59,804 bases of DNA from an uncultured Oscillospiraceae bacterium (GTDB taxonomy: Bacteria; Bacillota; Clostridia; Oscillospirales; Oscillospiraceae). Shown here piece after piece: positions 17,088-26,412 of the stretch. How positions within the stretch are numbered: the first letter of the stretch is position 1; every line of letters starts with the position of its first letter. Location of the stretch: contig CANQRQ010000017.1 of NCBI GenBank assembly GCA_947626315.1, forward strand, positions 1 through 59,804, in the 5' to 3' direction. The notes beneath the pieces are model-generated. The model worked only from the letters and a program-made list of their open reading frames with translations, made no database searches and was not told the origin of the DNA. The position numbers and the translations under genes are program-made.

Positions 17088-17151
17088 GAAATGACCCCCC
17101 GTACATTCAAATCATGCCATCCTATGCAGCGGGGGGATTTTCTGTGCTTTT

Positions 17152-18294
17152 TTAGGGAGCGGCGCTCCCGTCCGGTTTTTGAGTCAGGTCCAGAAGAATT
17201 CCACAGATTTTGTCCGTGGCGTCCGGCACGGACAGGGCGCGCATGGCCTCCGACATCTGCCGGAGCTGTTCTTTGTCTGCCAGGAGCTCCCGGATCAGCG
17301 CCAGCAGCTGTTCCGCGTCGAATTCGCCCTCCAGCAGGACCCGGGCGCCGCCCGCCCGCTCCAGGACACGGGCGTTTTTCTCCTGGTGGTTGTTGGTCAC
17401 GTTCGGGGACGGGACGATCACGGCGGGCTTGCCCATGAAGCACAGCTCCGAGAGCGTGGAGGCCCCGGCCCGGCAGAGGATCAGATCCGCCGCCGCCATG
17501 ACCCGGGGCATATCGTAGATATACTCCCGCACCTGGGCGCCGCAGGCCGCCGGGTCCAGCCCGGCCTCCTGGAGCTTCCCCGTCACCTGGGCATAGTACC
17601 GGCTGCCCGCGGCGTGAAGCAGGCTAAAGTCCCGCTGCCCCTTCATCAGCGGCAGCATTTGGCAGACGATCTCGTTCATATGGGCCGCCCCCAGGGAGCC
17701 CCAGACCGAGACAACCAGCGGCTGATCAGCCGGCAGACCCAGCTGCTCCTTGGCGGCAGCCTGGGTGTACTGGGCAAAGGCGCCCCGCACCGGCGTTCCT
17801 GTGACGGTCACCCGCTCCGGATGGGGATAATACGCCCGGCTCTCTTCAAAGCCCACCATGACCGCGTCCACGCCTCCGGCCAGAAGCTTGGTCGTCAGGC
17901 CGGGGACAGCGTTGCTGTCATGCACCGCCGTGGGGATGCCCAGCTTTTTTGCCGCCCGGAGCACGGGATAGCACACATAGCCCCCCGTCCCCACGACCAC
18001 GTCCGGCTTGAATTCCCGCATGATGCTTTTTGCCTCCCGGCCGGAGACAAATACGTTTTTCACTGTCCGCACATTATGAACCAGGCCGCTGAGGCTGCGC
18101 TCCCGGCTCAGATTGGTAATTTTCAGCGGCCGGATCTCGTAGCCCTCCCTGGGCACCAGATCCATCTCCATCTTGCCCTCGGCCCCCAAAAAGAGGAACC
18201 GGCAGTCCGGCATCAGATTTTTGAGCCGGCCGGCTACGGCCAGCGCGGGGTTCACATGTCCGGCTGTTCCGCCGCAGGTAAACAGGATCTTCAT
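17152..18294 (-). CDS. murG: UDP-GlcNAc:lipid I transferase MurG
   Basis: This GT28 glycosyltransferase makes lipid II at the inner membrane face. The product is 380 residues, starting MKILFTCGGTAGHVNPALAV with the N-terminal glycine-rich loop; the UDP-GlcNAc motif CRAGASTLSELCFMGKPAVI with SPNVTNNHQEKNA follows in the C-terminal Rossmann domain. The ATG lies 5 nt past the ftsW stop. Confidence 0.96.
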   Translation of the reverse strand: MKILFTCGGTAGHVNPALAVAGRLKNLMPDCRFLFLGAEGKMEMDLVPREGYEIRPLKITNLSRERSLSGLVHNVRTVKNVFVSGREAKSIMREFKPDVVVGTGGYVCYPVLRAAKKLGIPTAVHDSNAVPGLTTKLLAGGVDAVMVGFEESRAYYPHPERVTVTGTPVRGAFAQYTQAAAKEQLGLPADQPLVVSVWGSLGAAHMNEIVCQMLPLMKGQRDFSLLHAAGSRYYAQVTGKLQEAGLDPAACGAQVREYIYDMPRVMAAADLILCRAGASTLSELCFMGKPAVIVPSPNVTNNHQEKNARVLERAGGARVLLEGEFDAEQLLALIRELLADKEQLRQMSEAMRALSVPDATDKICGILLDLTQKPDGSAAP

Positions 18295-18299
18295 TCTTT

Positions 18300-19463
18300 C
18301 TATTCCCTTCTTTCCAGAATCTCTCTTGAGGCGCTCAGAATAATGCCCATCTCCCCCAGCTGGATCAGCAGGGCCGTGCCGCCGTAGCTGAAAAAGGGCA
18401 GGGAGATGCCGGTGCAGGGGACCAGGTTGGTCACCACCGCCACGTTGAAAAACACCTGAATGGCAAGCAGCGTCGTGACGCCGGCACAGACCAGGAAATT
18501 GAACCGGTCCCGGCAGTGCAGGGCGATCCAGTAGCCCCGCAGGATCAGCAGGGCAAACAGGACCAGAACCAGCGCGGCCCCGATAAAGCCCAACTCCTCG
18601 CAGACCACGGAAAAGATAAAGTCGTTGTGCTCCTCCGGCAGATACAGGAACTTCTGCCGGCTGCCCCCCAGCCCCAGGCCGCTGAGCCCGCCGGAGCCGA
18701 TGGAATACAGGGACTGGACGATCTGATAGCCCTCGTCGGAGGAGCTGGAAAAGGGGTCCAGCCAGGTGCTGATCCGGGAGGAGGCATAGGGGAAAAAGGT
18801 CAGCAGCACCGCCAGGCCCCCTGCCGCCGCGGCCCCGGCCGCGATAAACCAGCCCAGCGCCGCGCCCCCCAGGAACATCATCACCCCGCCCACGGAGAGA
18901 ATGATGATGGAGGCGGAAAAATGAGGCTCCAGGATCAGCAGCCCCACCACAGCCGCCAGCACCGCCGCGAAGGGCAGCACCCCATAGCGAAAGCTCTTCA
19001 TCCGGCCCCGGACCCGGCAGATCATGCAAGAGAACGCCAGGATCACCGCCAGCTTTGCCAGCTCTGACGGCTGCACCGTCAGCCCGCCTACGCCCAGCCA
19101 GCGGCGGGAGCCGTTGGCCTTCACGCCGATGATGGGCACCAGCATCAGCAGCACCAGGGTCAGCGCCAGGAAATGAAAGGCATAGCGCCGGTAAAAGCGC
19201 ATGGGCAGCCTGGAGGCCGCCAGCATGACGCCGGTCCCCAGGGCGGCGAAAATCAGCTGCCGGACAAAGTAGTAGACTGCGTTTCCTCCGGTGATCCCGC
19301 CCGGGTCGTAATAAGCCCTGGCATAGCTGGAGGACAGCACCATTACCACTCCCGCGCTCAGCAGGAGCAGAACCAGAAAAAAGAAGCCGCTGTCAAAGCC
19401 GCTCCGCCGGGGTTTTTCCGCAGACGCAGAAAAGCCGGCGAGGCGGGCGCTCTCATAGCGCAT
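18300..19463 (-). CDS. ftsW: SEDS peptidoglycan polymerase FtsW (FtsW/SpoVE type)
   Basis: This lipid II polymerase has ten predicted membrane segments in 387 residues. The SEDS signatures are visible: KLAVILAFS, the extracellular loop with LPEEHNDFIFSVVCEELGFIG, and PCTGISLPFFSYGGTALL near the C-terminus. Its position between mraY and murG and next to a SpoVD/PBP2-type gene fits either division FtsW or sporulation SpoVE; the sequence alone does not separate these. Confidence 0.93.
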   Translation of the reverse strand: MRYESARLAGFSASAEKPRRSGFDSGFFFLVLLLLSAGVVMVLSSSYARAYYDPGGITGGNAVYYFVRQLIFAALGTGVMLAASRLPMRFYRRYAFHFLALTLVLLMLVPIIGVKANGSRRWLGVGGLTVQPSELAKLAVILAFSCMICRVRGRMKSFRYGVLPFAAVLAAVVGLLILEPHFSASIIILSVGGVMMFLGGAALGWFIAAGAAAAGGLAVLLTFFPYASSRISTWLDPFSSSSDEGYQIVQSLYSIGSGGLSGLGLGGSRQKFLYLPEEHNDFIFSVVCEELGFIGAALVLVLFALLILRGYWIALHCRDRFNFLVCAGVTTLLAIQVFFNVAVVTNLVPCTGISLPFFSYGGTALLIQLGEMGIILSASREILERRE

Positions 19464-19493
19464 GCATCCACCTCCCGACTTTTCAGATCAATC

Positions 19494-20507
19494 TCACAGG
19501 GGGTAGCGATGGTACACCCCTATAAAGGATATGACCGCAAAGGCCAGGGATATGCCTGTAAAAAGGACAAAAAGTTCGCGCTCTTTCCACTTTTTTCCCG
19601 ACCAGCCGCCCATCTCCAGGTGATGGTGGAAGGGGGCCATCCGAAAAACGCGCTTGCCGTGGGAGAGCTTGAAGTAGGTAACCTGAATGATATCGGAAAG
19701 GGTCTCGATAATATAGATGATCCCCAGGGTGACCAGAATCAGCGGCATATCGTAGGCGAAGGCCAGGGCCGCTATGGCGCCGCCCAGGAAGAGAGAGCCT
19801 GTGTCCCCCATAAACACCTTGGCGGGGTTGAAGTTATACACCAGAAAGCCCAGCAGCCCGCCCACCAGGCCGGAGGCGAAGATGCCAAGCTCCAGGTACG
19901 CCTCTCCCCAGAGATAGGTGACCGCCACAAAGAACAGGCACACCGGGATAGAGGTCCCCGTGGCGAGGCCGTCTATTCCGTCCGTGATATTGACGGCGTT
20001 GACGGTGCCCACAATGACAAAGGCGGCAAAGACGAAATACAGCCATTCCGGCATCCGCAGGGTGAAGTTGAAAAAGGGTATGTACAGGTCCGAACGCACG
20101 AAACCGATCTGCCGCATCAGCAGCACGAACACCAGCGCCGCCAGCAGCTGGAGCAGGAACTTGCTCTTGGCGGTGAGGCCCAGGTTCTGCTTTTTCTTGA
20201 CCTTCTCCCAGTCGTCCAGAAAACCGATCGCCCCGAAAACCAGGGCAAAGAGCAGCACAAAGATGTGGACAAAATTGCCGTTCAGCATGCCCTCGTATCC
20301 GGTGGTGAGGCAGACAAAGAGCTCCGCCGCGATAAACATGACGCCGCCCATGGTCGGCGTCCCGCTCTTGGCCATATGCCAGGTAGGGCCGTCCTCCCGG
20401 ATCTCCTGCCGGGCCTTTTCCTTTTTCAGCCAGGGAATATAGAACTTCCCGAAGACGGTCGAAAACAGGAAGGCCAGTACAAATGCGGTTATCAGCTTTA
20501 TCGTCAT
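19494..20507 (-). CDS. mraY: Phospho-N-acetylmuramoyl-pentapeptide transferase MraY
   Basis: It transfers phospho-MurNAc-pentapeptide to undecaprenyl phosphate, giving lipid I. The product is 337 residues with about ten membrane segments and the family motifs KSGTPTMGGVMFI, NITDGIDGLATG, FMGDTGSLFLGGAIA and MAPFHHHLE with the catalytic Asp/His residues. It follows murE directly. No murF or murD gene lies in this cluster. Confidence 0.97.
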   Translation of the reverse strand: MTIKLITAFVLAFLFSTVFGKFYIPWLKKEKARQEIREDGPTWHMAKSGTPTMGGVMFIAAELFVCLTTGYEGMLNGNFVHIFVLLFALVFGAIGFLDDWEKVKKKQNLGLTAKSKFLLQLLAALVFVLLMRQIGFVRSDLYIPFFNFTLRMPEWLYFVFAAFVIVGTVNAVNITDGIDGLATGTSIPVCLFFVAVTYLWGEAYLELGIFASGLVGGLLGFLVYNFNPAKVFMGDTGSLFLGGAIAALAFAYDMPLILVTLGIIYIIETLSDIIQVTYFKLSHGKRVFRMAPFHHHLEMGGWSGKKWKERELFVLFTGISLAFAVISFIGVYHRYPL

Positions 20508-20534
20508 GTTGTTCTCCCATGGTCCGGCCGCGCC

Positions 20535-21992
20535 TTAGCGGGCGGACTTTCTGCGCTCCAGATGGGCGGCCACGATCTCCCGCTCATCCATGTGGTGTTT
20601 CTCATGGCCTACGACCTGGTAATCCTCGTGGCCCTTACCCGCGAGTAATATTACATCACCGGACCGGGCGTTGTCAATAGCCCAGGCAATCGCGGCGGGC
20701 CTGTCGCAGATCACCTTGCAGGGAGTGCGGGTGTTTTTCATGCCGGCTAGGATCTCCCGGATGATCTCCTCCGGGTCCTCGGTGCGGGGATTGTCGCTGG
20801 TGACGACGCAGAGATCCGCGTTTTTGGCGGCGATCTCCCCCATGATGGGCCGCTTGCCCCGGTCCCGGTCTCCCCCGCAGCCGAACAGAGCGATCAGACG
20901 GCCCCGGGTCACCGGCTTGAGGGTTTTCAGCACATTCTCCAGCGCGTCCGGCGTATGGGCGTAGTCGATCAAAATCGCGTAATCCCCGTCCGTGGGGACC
21001 ACCTCCACCCGGCCCTTGACGCCGGAGGCGTCGCACAGGGCCCCGGCGCACTGCTCCAGGCTCAGTCCCAGCGCCAGCCCGGCCGACAGCACCCCCAGGG
21101 CGTTGTGGACGGAGAACATGCCGGGAATGCCCAGCTTTGTCAGCTGCAGCTCGTTTCCGCAGACGGCGGCGAAGCGCACGCCCGAGGCGGAGAGCCGGAT
21201 ATCCTTTGCCGTCAGGTCCGCGTCATCCCGCTGGGCGGAGAAGGTCTGGACCCGGCAGGCGGCGCCGTCCATCATATAGGCGGCCCAGGGGTCGTCGATG
21301 TTGAAGCAGCCCACCCGGCAGTTGTCAAAAAGCATTTTCTTGGCGGCGGCGTAGGCCTCCATGCTGCCGTGGAAATCCAGATGGTCCTGGGTCAGATTGG
21401 TGAAGATCCCTACATCGAAGAGGATGCCCGCCACCCGCTCCAGAGTCAGAGAGTGGGAGGAGACCTCCATCACCACATGGGTGCAGCCCTCGTCCGCCAT
21501 CTGGCGAAACAGCTTGTGCAGCTCATAGCTCTCCGGCGTGGTGCGCTCGGAGGGGAGCGCCCGGTCCCCGATCATGTTGCCGTTGGTGCCGATCAGCCCC
21601 ACCTTGGCCCCCAGCGTGTGCTCCAGCAGGTGCTTCATCAGATAGCTGGTGGTGGTCTTGCCGTTGGTGCCGGTGACGCCCACAAGGGTCATACCGGCGG
21701 CGGGGTCGCCGAAAAACGCCCGGCTGGCCAGGGCCAGGCCCAGGCGGCAGTCGCTGACCTGCACATAGGGGCAGTCCTGCGCCGGAAGCTCTTCGCAGAG
21801 GACGGCTGCGGCCCCCTTTTCCAAGGCCATAGGGATGAATTTGTGCCCGTCGGAGGCAAAGCCCTTCACGGCCACAAACAGGTCCCCCGGCCTGGCCTGG
21901 CGGGAATCGTAGCAGACGCCCCCGATCTCCGTCTCCATATCCGCGCTGCCGCTGAGAACCGGCAGGTCTTTTACAAGCTCTTTCAGTTTCAT
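20535..21992 (-). CDS. murE: UDP-MurNAc-tripeptide synthetase MurE (meso-DAP type)
   Basis: It adds the third residue of the stem peptide. The product is 485 residues with the ATP loop VGVTGTNGKTTTSYLM, the carbamylated-lysine region VKGRVEVV and the DNPRTEDPE motif, whose Arg marks the meso-diaminopimelate-specific enzymes. ATG 21992 follows AAAGGA at 5 nt. Wall peptides with meso-DAP would fit the Oscillospiraceae. Confidence 0.95.
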   Translation of the reverse strand: MKLKELVKDLPVLSGSADMETEIGGVCYDSRQARPGDLFVAVKGFASDGHKFIPMALEKGAAAVLCEELPAQDCPYVQVSDCRLGLALASRAFFGDPAAGMTLVGVTGTNGKTTTSYLMKHLLEHTLGAKVGLIGTNGNMIGDRALPSERTTPESYELHKLFRQMADEGCTHVVMEVSSHSLTLERVAGILFDVGIFTNLTQDHLDFHGSMEAYAAAKKMLFDNCRVGCFNIDDPWAAYMMDGAACRVQTFSAQRDDADLTAKDIRLSASGVRFAAVCGNELQLTKLGIPGMFSVHNALGVLSAGLALGLSLEQCAGALCDASGVKGRVEVVPTDGDYAILIDYAHTPDALENVLKTLKPVTRGRLIALFGCGGDRDRGKRPIMGEIAAKNADLCVVTSDNPRTEDPEEIIREILAGMKNTRTPCKVICDRPAAIAWAIDNARSGDVILLAGKGHEDYQVVGHEKHHMDEREIVAAHLERRKSAR

Positions 21993-22055
21993 AGTGTTCC
22001 TTTCCCACATATACCGGGGCAATCGCCGCCGCGGCGCCTTCAGGCTGCTTCGCGT

Positions 22056-24386
22056 TCAGTATTTGCCCAGCATGGAATCGTCGCTGCTGACCAGGCCCAC
22101 CTCCACCACGGACCCGTGCTCCACACTGGTCCCCGGAGCGATGCTCTGGCTGCTGACGGTCTGCTGTCCGGTGTCTGTCACCGGGCTGACCGTCTGAATA
22201 TACAGACCGTAATAGGACAAGGTGTCCCTGGCCTCCTGATAGCTCATGCCGCTCAGATCCGGGACCGCCTCCCGGTCCGGGGAGGGCTCCGCGTCCAGAT
22301 ACAAAATCACCTGGGTGCCGGAGGCCAGGGTCACCCCCGCCGCCGGAAGCTGGGCCGTGACGTTTGACCCGGCGCCGATGCTGCGATACCGCAGCCCGGC
22401 GTCCTGCAAGCTCTGCTCCGCCTCTGCCAGGCTCAGGCCCTGCAGATCCGGCATCTCCACGTCCCGCTGTCCCTCCTCCCCCTCAGGGGGCATGGGCCCT
22501 ACGCCCAGATACGGGAGGATATCCGCCATCATCCGGCCCACCACCGGGGCCGCCATCTGGCCGCCGCTGACGTAGATGCCGGAGGCGTTGGAGGGCGTAT
22601 CCAGGAAGATCAGCACCGCAATCTGCGGGTCATCCGCCGGGGCAAAGCCTATAAAGGAGACAATATACTCCTTCTCCCCCGTCTTGGCCTCCAGGCTGAC
22701 CTTCTCGCTGGTCCCGGTCTTGCCGCCGATCCGGTAGCCCGCTACGGCGGCGTTGCGGCCGGTCCCCTCGTTGGGGTCGCCCACCACCTGCTCCAGAATG
22801 CGCCGGACCTGGGTGCTGGTCTCTTCGCTGATCACCTGGCGGACCAGCTTTGGCTGCCGCTCATAGGCCACCGCGCCGTCCGGGTTCAGCAGCTGCCGCA
22901 CCACATAGGGCTGCATCAGCCGTCCGCCGTTGACGCAGGCGCTGACGGCGGTGATCAGCTGCAGGGGGGTGATGGTAAAGGTCTGCCCGAAGGAGGCCGC
23001 CGCCAGCTGCGACAGATTTTTCGGCGAGCAGAAGGTATTCTTGCTCCACCAGATGCTGCCGCTCTCCCCTGCCAGGTCGATGCCGGTGACGGCAGTCAGA
23101 TTCTCGTCCGGGTCGTCGCTGAGGTTCAGGAAGCCGAAGGCCTCGCAGTAGCGGTAAAAGGTCTCCGCCCCCACCCGCTGGCCGATATTCACAAAGGCCA
23201 CGTTGCAGGAGTGCTGCACCGCCTGGGTCAGATCCTGGGAGCCGTGTCCCTGGGTCTTCCAGCAGCGGATGGGGTTTGTGCGCCCGGTTACGCTCACGTT
23301 GCCGCCGCAGTAGAACTGATCGTCCAGCGAGACGGCGCCCTCCTCCAGAGCCATGGACAGGGTGATGATTTTAAAGGTGGAGCCCGGCTCATAGGTGTCG
23401 GACAGGGCTTTGTTCCGCCATTGCCGGGTCTGTGCGGCGCTCAGCAGGGCCTGGGCCTCCTCCGGGGTCCGGGCGGCATCCACGGCCGCCTGGGCCTCCG
23501 GGCTCACCTGGAGGAAATTGTTCAGGTCGTAACCGTCCAGGGAGGCCATGGCCAGGATCGCCCCGGTGTTCACGTCCATGGCGATGGCGCCGGCGCCGTT
23601 TTGGATGTCGTAATCCTCCACCGCCTGTTTAAGATGCTTTTCAATATAAAACTGGATGGTGGAGTCCAGGGTCAGCACCAGGTCATAGCCGTCCTCCCCG
23701 GGGACATACTCCTCAAACTGGGAAAACAGCAGGTCCGTTCCAAAGGCGTTGGTGGCCCGCACAGTCCTCCCGGCGCTACCGGCCAGGGCCGTGTCGTACT
23801 GGGCCTCCACCCCCTCCAGCCCGTAATTGTCCGTCCCCACAAAGCCGATCAGGTGGCAGGCCAGGGAGGAGTTGGGGTAATAGCGCTTGGTGTCCGTCTC
23901 CAGGCGGACGCCCCGCAGCTCGTGCTCATTCTTAAAGGCGCGCACCCGGTCGGCCTGCTCCCGCTCCACCTTCCGGGCCACCGTCACATACCAGGAGCCA
24001 GTGCGGGAGGCCTTCTCCAGCACCTCCTGATAGTCCAGGTCCAGGATCTCCGCCAGGCCCCGGGCGATCAGCTCCTTGTCCTCGCCGTACATGTCGATCT
24101 CCGCCGGGCTCAGATACACGTTGTCCACCGAGGCGCTGATGGCCAGGGCGTTCATTTTGGTGTCATAGATCACGCCCCGGGCCGCCGAGGTGGGCGCCTC
24201 CCGCAGCTGCTGCTGGATGGCCATCTCCTCATAGAAGGCATGGTCCACGATCTGCAGCTTGTACAGCCGGGCCAGGAGCAGCGCAAAGACGCCTATCCCA
24301 AACACGGCCATCAAAAACAGGGCCCGGCGGAGCATTTGCCGGTTTGGCCCAATGGGCGCGGGGTCTTGCTTGTTGAACTCAGTCAT
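22056..24386 (-). CDS. Class B penicillin-binding protein with PASTA domains (SpoVD/FtsI-like)
   Basis: This transpeptidase crosslinks septal or spore-cortex peptidoglycan. The product is 776 residues: cytoplasmic N-terminus, one membrane anchor (about 20-42), dimerisation domain, transpeptidase domain with STFK (about 336-339), SCN (about 393) and KTG (about 554), and two C-terminal PASTA domains from about residue 635. I chose ATG 24386, 5 nt after AGGTGA. The position between ftsL and murE is shared by pbpB and spoVD in Bacillus. PASTA domains and the single copy leave open whether it serves division, sporulation or both. Confidence 0.92.
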   Translation of the reverse strand: MTEFNKQDPAPIGPNRQMLRRALFLMAVFGIGVFALLLARLYKLQIVDHAFYEEMAIQQQLREAPTSAARGVIYDTKMNALAISASVDNVYLSPAEIDMYGEDKELIARGLAEILDLDYQEVLEKASRTGSWYVTVARKVEREQADRVRAFKNEHELRGVRLETDTKRYYPNSSLACHLIGFVGTDNYGLEGVEAQYDTALAGSAGRTVRATNAFGTDLLFSQFEEYVPGEDGYDLVLTLDSTIQFYIEKHLKQAVEDYDIQNGAGAIAMDVNTGAILAMASLDGYDLNNFLQVSPEAQAAVDAARTPEEAQALLSAAQTRQWRNKALSDTYEPGSTFKIITLSMALEEGAVSLDDQFYCGGNVSVTGRTNPIRCWKTQGHGSQDLTQAVQHSCNVAFVNIGQRVGAETFYRYCEAFGFLNLSDDPDENLTAVTGIDLAGESGSIWWSKNTFCSPKNLSQLAAASFGQTFTITPLQLITAVSACVNGGRLMQPYVVRQLLNPDGAVAYERQPKLVRQVISEETSTQVRRILEQVVGDPNEGTGRNAAVAGYRIGGKTGTSEKVSLEAKTGEKEYIVSFIGFAPADDPQIAVLIFLDTPSNASGIYVSGGQMAAPVVGRMMADILPYLGVGPMPPEGEEGQRDVEMPDLQGLSLAEAEQSLQDAGLRYRSIGAGSNVTAQLPAAGVTLASGTQVILYLDAEPSPDREAVPDLSGMSYQEARDTLSYYGLYIQTVSPVTDTGQQTVSSQSIAPGTSVEHGSVVEVGLVSSDDSMLGKY

Positions 24387-24512
24387 GGCATTCACCTGGA
24401 AAAACGCAGAATTCCCTCCACCGCGCTCACGCGCCGGGGAGGCTGCCGGACCGGCGCTGCCGGGCCTGGCTCCTTCTATCTATATTCACAGGCTTATCCA
24501 AATACCCCTGTT

Positions 24513-24812
24513 TCAGGGGCTCTCTTCTACGGATTCGTCCCAGTTCAGCACAAAGACCTGGTTCGGGGCGCAGCGCTGCATCCCCAGCTCCTCCACCGCG
24601 TAGCGCTCGATCTCTTCCAGGCTGACGCTGTTTTCATACGCCGCCCGGCGTATCTCATTTTCCTCCTTCAGCTGCTCCACCGCCCGCTCCAGCTGCGCCG
24701 CGGTCTCGTTGACGGCGGCCAGCTTGATGGAGGTCAGCAGCGACAGGACCATCAGAGCCGCGGAGAAGCAAAACCCGATGGCCCTAAAAAGACTCTCACA
24801 GACCTGCTTCAC
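24513..24812 (-). CDS. ftsL: FtsL-like cell division protein
   Basis: The 99-residue bitopic protein has one membrane segment (about 12-33) followed by a coiled-coil (NETAAQLERAVEQLKEENEIR) and a short extracytoplasmic tail. The layout and position between rsmH and the PBP gene fit FtsL, which varies greatly in sequence. A 126-nt gap to the PBP gene contains a CCCCTG/CAGGGG hairpin overlapping this gene's end and nothing else I can name. Confidence 0.8.
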   Translation of the reverse strand: MKQVCESLFRAIGFCFSAALMVLSLLTSIKLAAVNETAAQLERAVEQLKEENEIRRAAYENSVSLEEIERYAVEELGMQRCAPNQVFVLNWDESVEESP

Positions 24813-24815
24813 GGC

Positions 24816-25751
24816 TCAGACCCTCTCCGCCACCCGAAGCTTGGCGCTCCTGGCCCTGGGATTTCGCGCCAGCTCCTCCGGCTCGGGCAGGACCGGTTTG
24901 CGGGTGACGCTGCGCAAAGTCTGCACAAAGCCGCAGGTGCACACAGGCGCTTCCCGGGGGCAGGTGCAGCCGTTTTCTCTGGCCGCGATGCCGTTTTTCA
25001 CGATCCGGTCCTCCAGCGAGTGAAAGCTGATGACGCACAGCCGGCCGCCGGGGCGCAGCTTGTCCGGCGCCGTCTCCAGCATGGTGCGCACCTCGCCCAG
25101 CTCGTCGTTGACGGCGATCCGGATGGCTTGGAAGCAGCGCTTGGCCGGATGCTGCTTCTCCCGAAGGGCCGGGGCGGGCATGGCGCTCTTAATGATCTCC
25201 ACCAGCTCCAGGGTCGTCTCCACCGGCCGCCGTTCCCGGGCGGCCACGATGGCGGCGGCCACCCGGCGGGCATACCGCTCCTCGCCGTATTCAAAAAAGA
25301 TACGGCTCAGCTTCTCCTGGCTCCAGCCGTTCACCAGCTCGTAGGCCGTGAATCCGGCGCTCTGGTCCATCCGCATATCCAGCGGCGCGTCGCTCTTATA
25401 AGAAAAGCCCCGCTGCGCTTCATCCAGCTGGGGCGACGACACACCCAGGTCAAACAGCATGCCGTCCACGCCGTCTACGCCCAGAGAATCCAAAATAGCG
25501 GCCGTTTCGCTGAAATTCCCGTGTATGAATTGAATTTTATCCCGATACGGGGCCAGGACCTGGGCCGCTCTCTCAAGGGCGGCCGGGTCCCGGTCAAGGC
25601 AGATCAGGCGGCCCGTGCTCAGGCGGGAGGCGATGTGAGAGGAATGCCCTCCCAGCCCCAGGGTTCCGTCCAGATAAGTTCCCTCCGGCCGGATCTTCAG
25701 ATATTCGATGCACTCGTCAAGGAGTACGGGGATATGCTTCGGCTCTGCCAT
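24816..25751 (-). CDS. rsmH: 16S rRNA (cytosine1402-N4)-methyltransferase RsmH
   Basis: This SAM-dependent methyltransferase modifies 16S C1402. The product is 311 residues: HIPVLLDECIEYLKI at the start, SAM-binding GTYLDGTLGLGGHSSHI, and FDLGVSSPQLDEAQRGFSY. ATG 25751 overlaps the mraZ stop (TGATG) and has GGAG 6 nt upstream. Confidence 0.97.
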   Translation of the reverse strand: MAEPKHIPVLLDECIEYLKIRPEGTYLDGTLGLGGHSSHIASRLSTGRLICLDRDPAALERAAQVLAPYRDKIQFIHGNFSETAAILDSLGVDGVDGMLFDLGVSSPQLDEAQRGFSYKSDAPLDMRMDQSAGFTAYELVNGWSQEKLSRIFFEYGEERYARRVAAAIVAARERRPVETTLELVEIIKSAMPAPALREKQHPAKRCFQAIRIAVNDELGEVRTMLETAPDKLRPGGRLCVISFHSLEDRIVKNGIAARENGCTCPREAPVCTCGFVQTLRSVTRKPVLPEPEELARNPRARSAKLRVAERV

Positions 25752-26167
25752 CAAAACTCCAGCTCCTCCATCACGGCGGCGATATTCTCCGGGGTCGTTT
25801 CGGCGGCGTATATCGCGTCCCAGGCCTCGCTGTCCCAGAGCTCGGCGTGGTTGTTGCAGCCCACCACCGTGACGTTCTTGGTAAAGCCCGCGTACTCCCG
25901 CAGATTTTGAGGGATCAGGGCCCGGCCCTGGCTGTCCAGCTCACACCGGGCGGCGTGGGCGAACAGAGGGCGCATTTTCCGCTGCTTCACATAGGGCATC
26001 GCGTTGACCTTCTCTGAAAAGGCCTTCCAGTTCTCGCTGCTGTACGCGCAGAGGCATTTATCCATAGAAAGGGTGATGAAAAAAACATCGCCCAGCTCAT
26101 CTCTGAGCTTGGCAGGTATAAAAATACGACCCTTATTATCAAGAGAATGTTGGTATTCGCCGGTCAC
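25751..26167 (-). CDS. mraZ: Transcriptional regulator MraZ
   Basis: This DNA-binding repressor is at the head of the dcw operon. The 138-residue product contains two SpoVT/AbrB-like halves: EYQHSLDNKGRIFIPAKLRDE and the second with ARCELDSQGRALIPQNLREYAG. Repeated AAAGTGG boxes upstream are probable binding sites, so it likely represses its own operon. Confidence 0.96.
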   Translation of the reverse strand: MTGEYQHSLDNKGRIFIPAKLRDELGDVFFITLSMDKCLCAYSSENWKAFSEKVNAMPYVKQRKMRPLFAHAARCELDSQGRALIPQNLREYAGFTKNVTVVGCNNHAELWDSEAWDAIYAAETTPENIAAVMEELEF

Positions 26168-26208
26168 CGTTAGTGCCCCCTATTCCTGGTTATTTGCTCC
26201 ATCATCCA

Positions 26209-26262
26209 CCACTTTAATCCACTTTCCACTACCATTATAGGGGCTCCCCTATCAAAAATCAA
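26209..26262 (-). promoter_or_regulatory. dcw promoter with MraZ boxes
   Basis: On the minus strand TTGATT (26262-26257) and TATAAT (26239-26234) are 17 nt apart. Downstream, AAAGTGG occurs at 26225-26219 and 26215-26209, a 10-nt period, and a partial AGTGG lies just before. This fits the AAAGTG(T/G)-N3 MraZ box reported for Mollicutes. Placement over the transcription start suits repression. Confidence 0.75.
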
Positions 26263-26344
26263 GAAAAACTTTTTGTTGCTTTTTGTCTTTTTATTGCATC
26301 CTGGATTTCCAAAAAACAGGAAATTTTCGCCCCCTTTCAACGTC

Positions 26345-26387
26345 AAAACGCCCGTTCCGCAAAGCGAGCCGCTTTGCGGAACGGGCG
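26345..26387 (-). terminator. Terminator of the coaD/coiled-coil operon
   Basis: There is a perfect 18-bp stem (26349-26366 with 26370-26387), loop AGC, followed on the minus strand by TTTT. It lies 25 nt beyond the stop at 26413 and just upstream of the dcw promoter. Confidence 0.85.
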
Positions 26388-26412
26388 CTGATCTTTTTAA
26401 AATGATTCTTTC

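Noticed and set aside
17152-19029. 625-codon frame covering murG and part of ftsW
   Set aside because: Only the last 380 codons are MurG. The upstream part is a shifted reading of ftsW; MurG starts at 18294.
23211-25910. 899-codon open frame on the plus strand
   Set aside because: It runs across three real minus-strand genes (PBP, ftsL, rsmH) and shows no protein family motifs.
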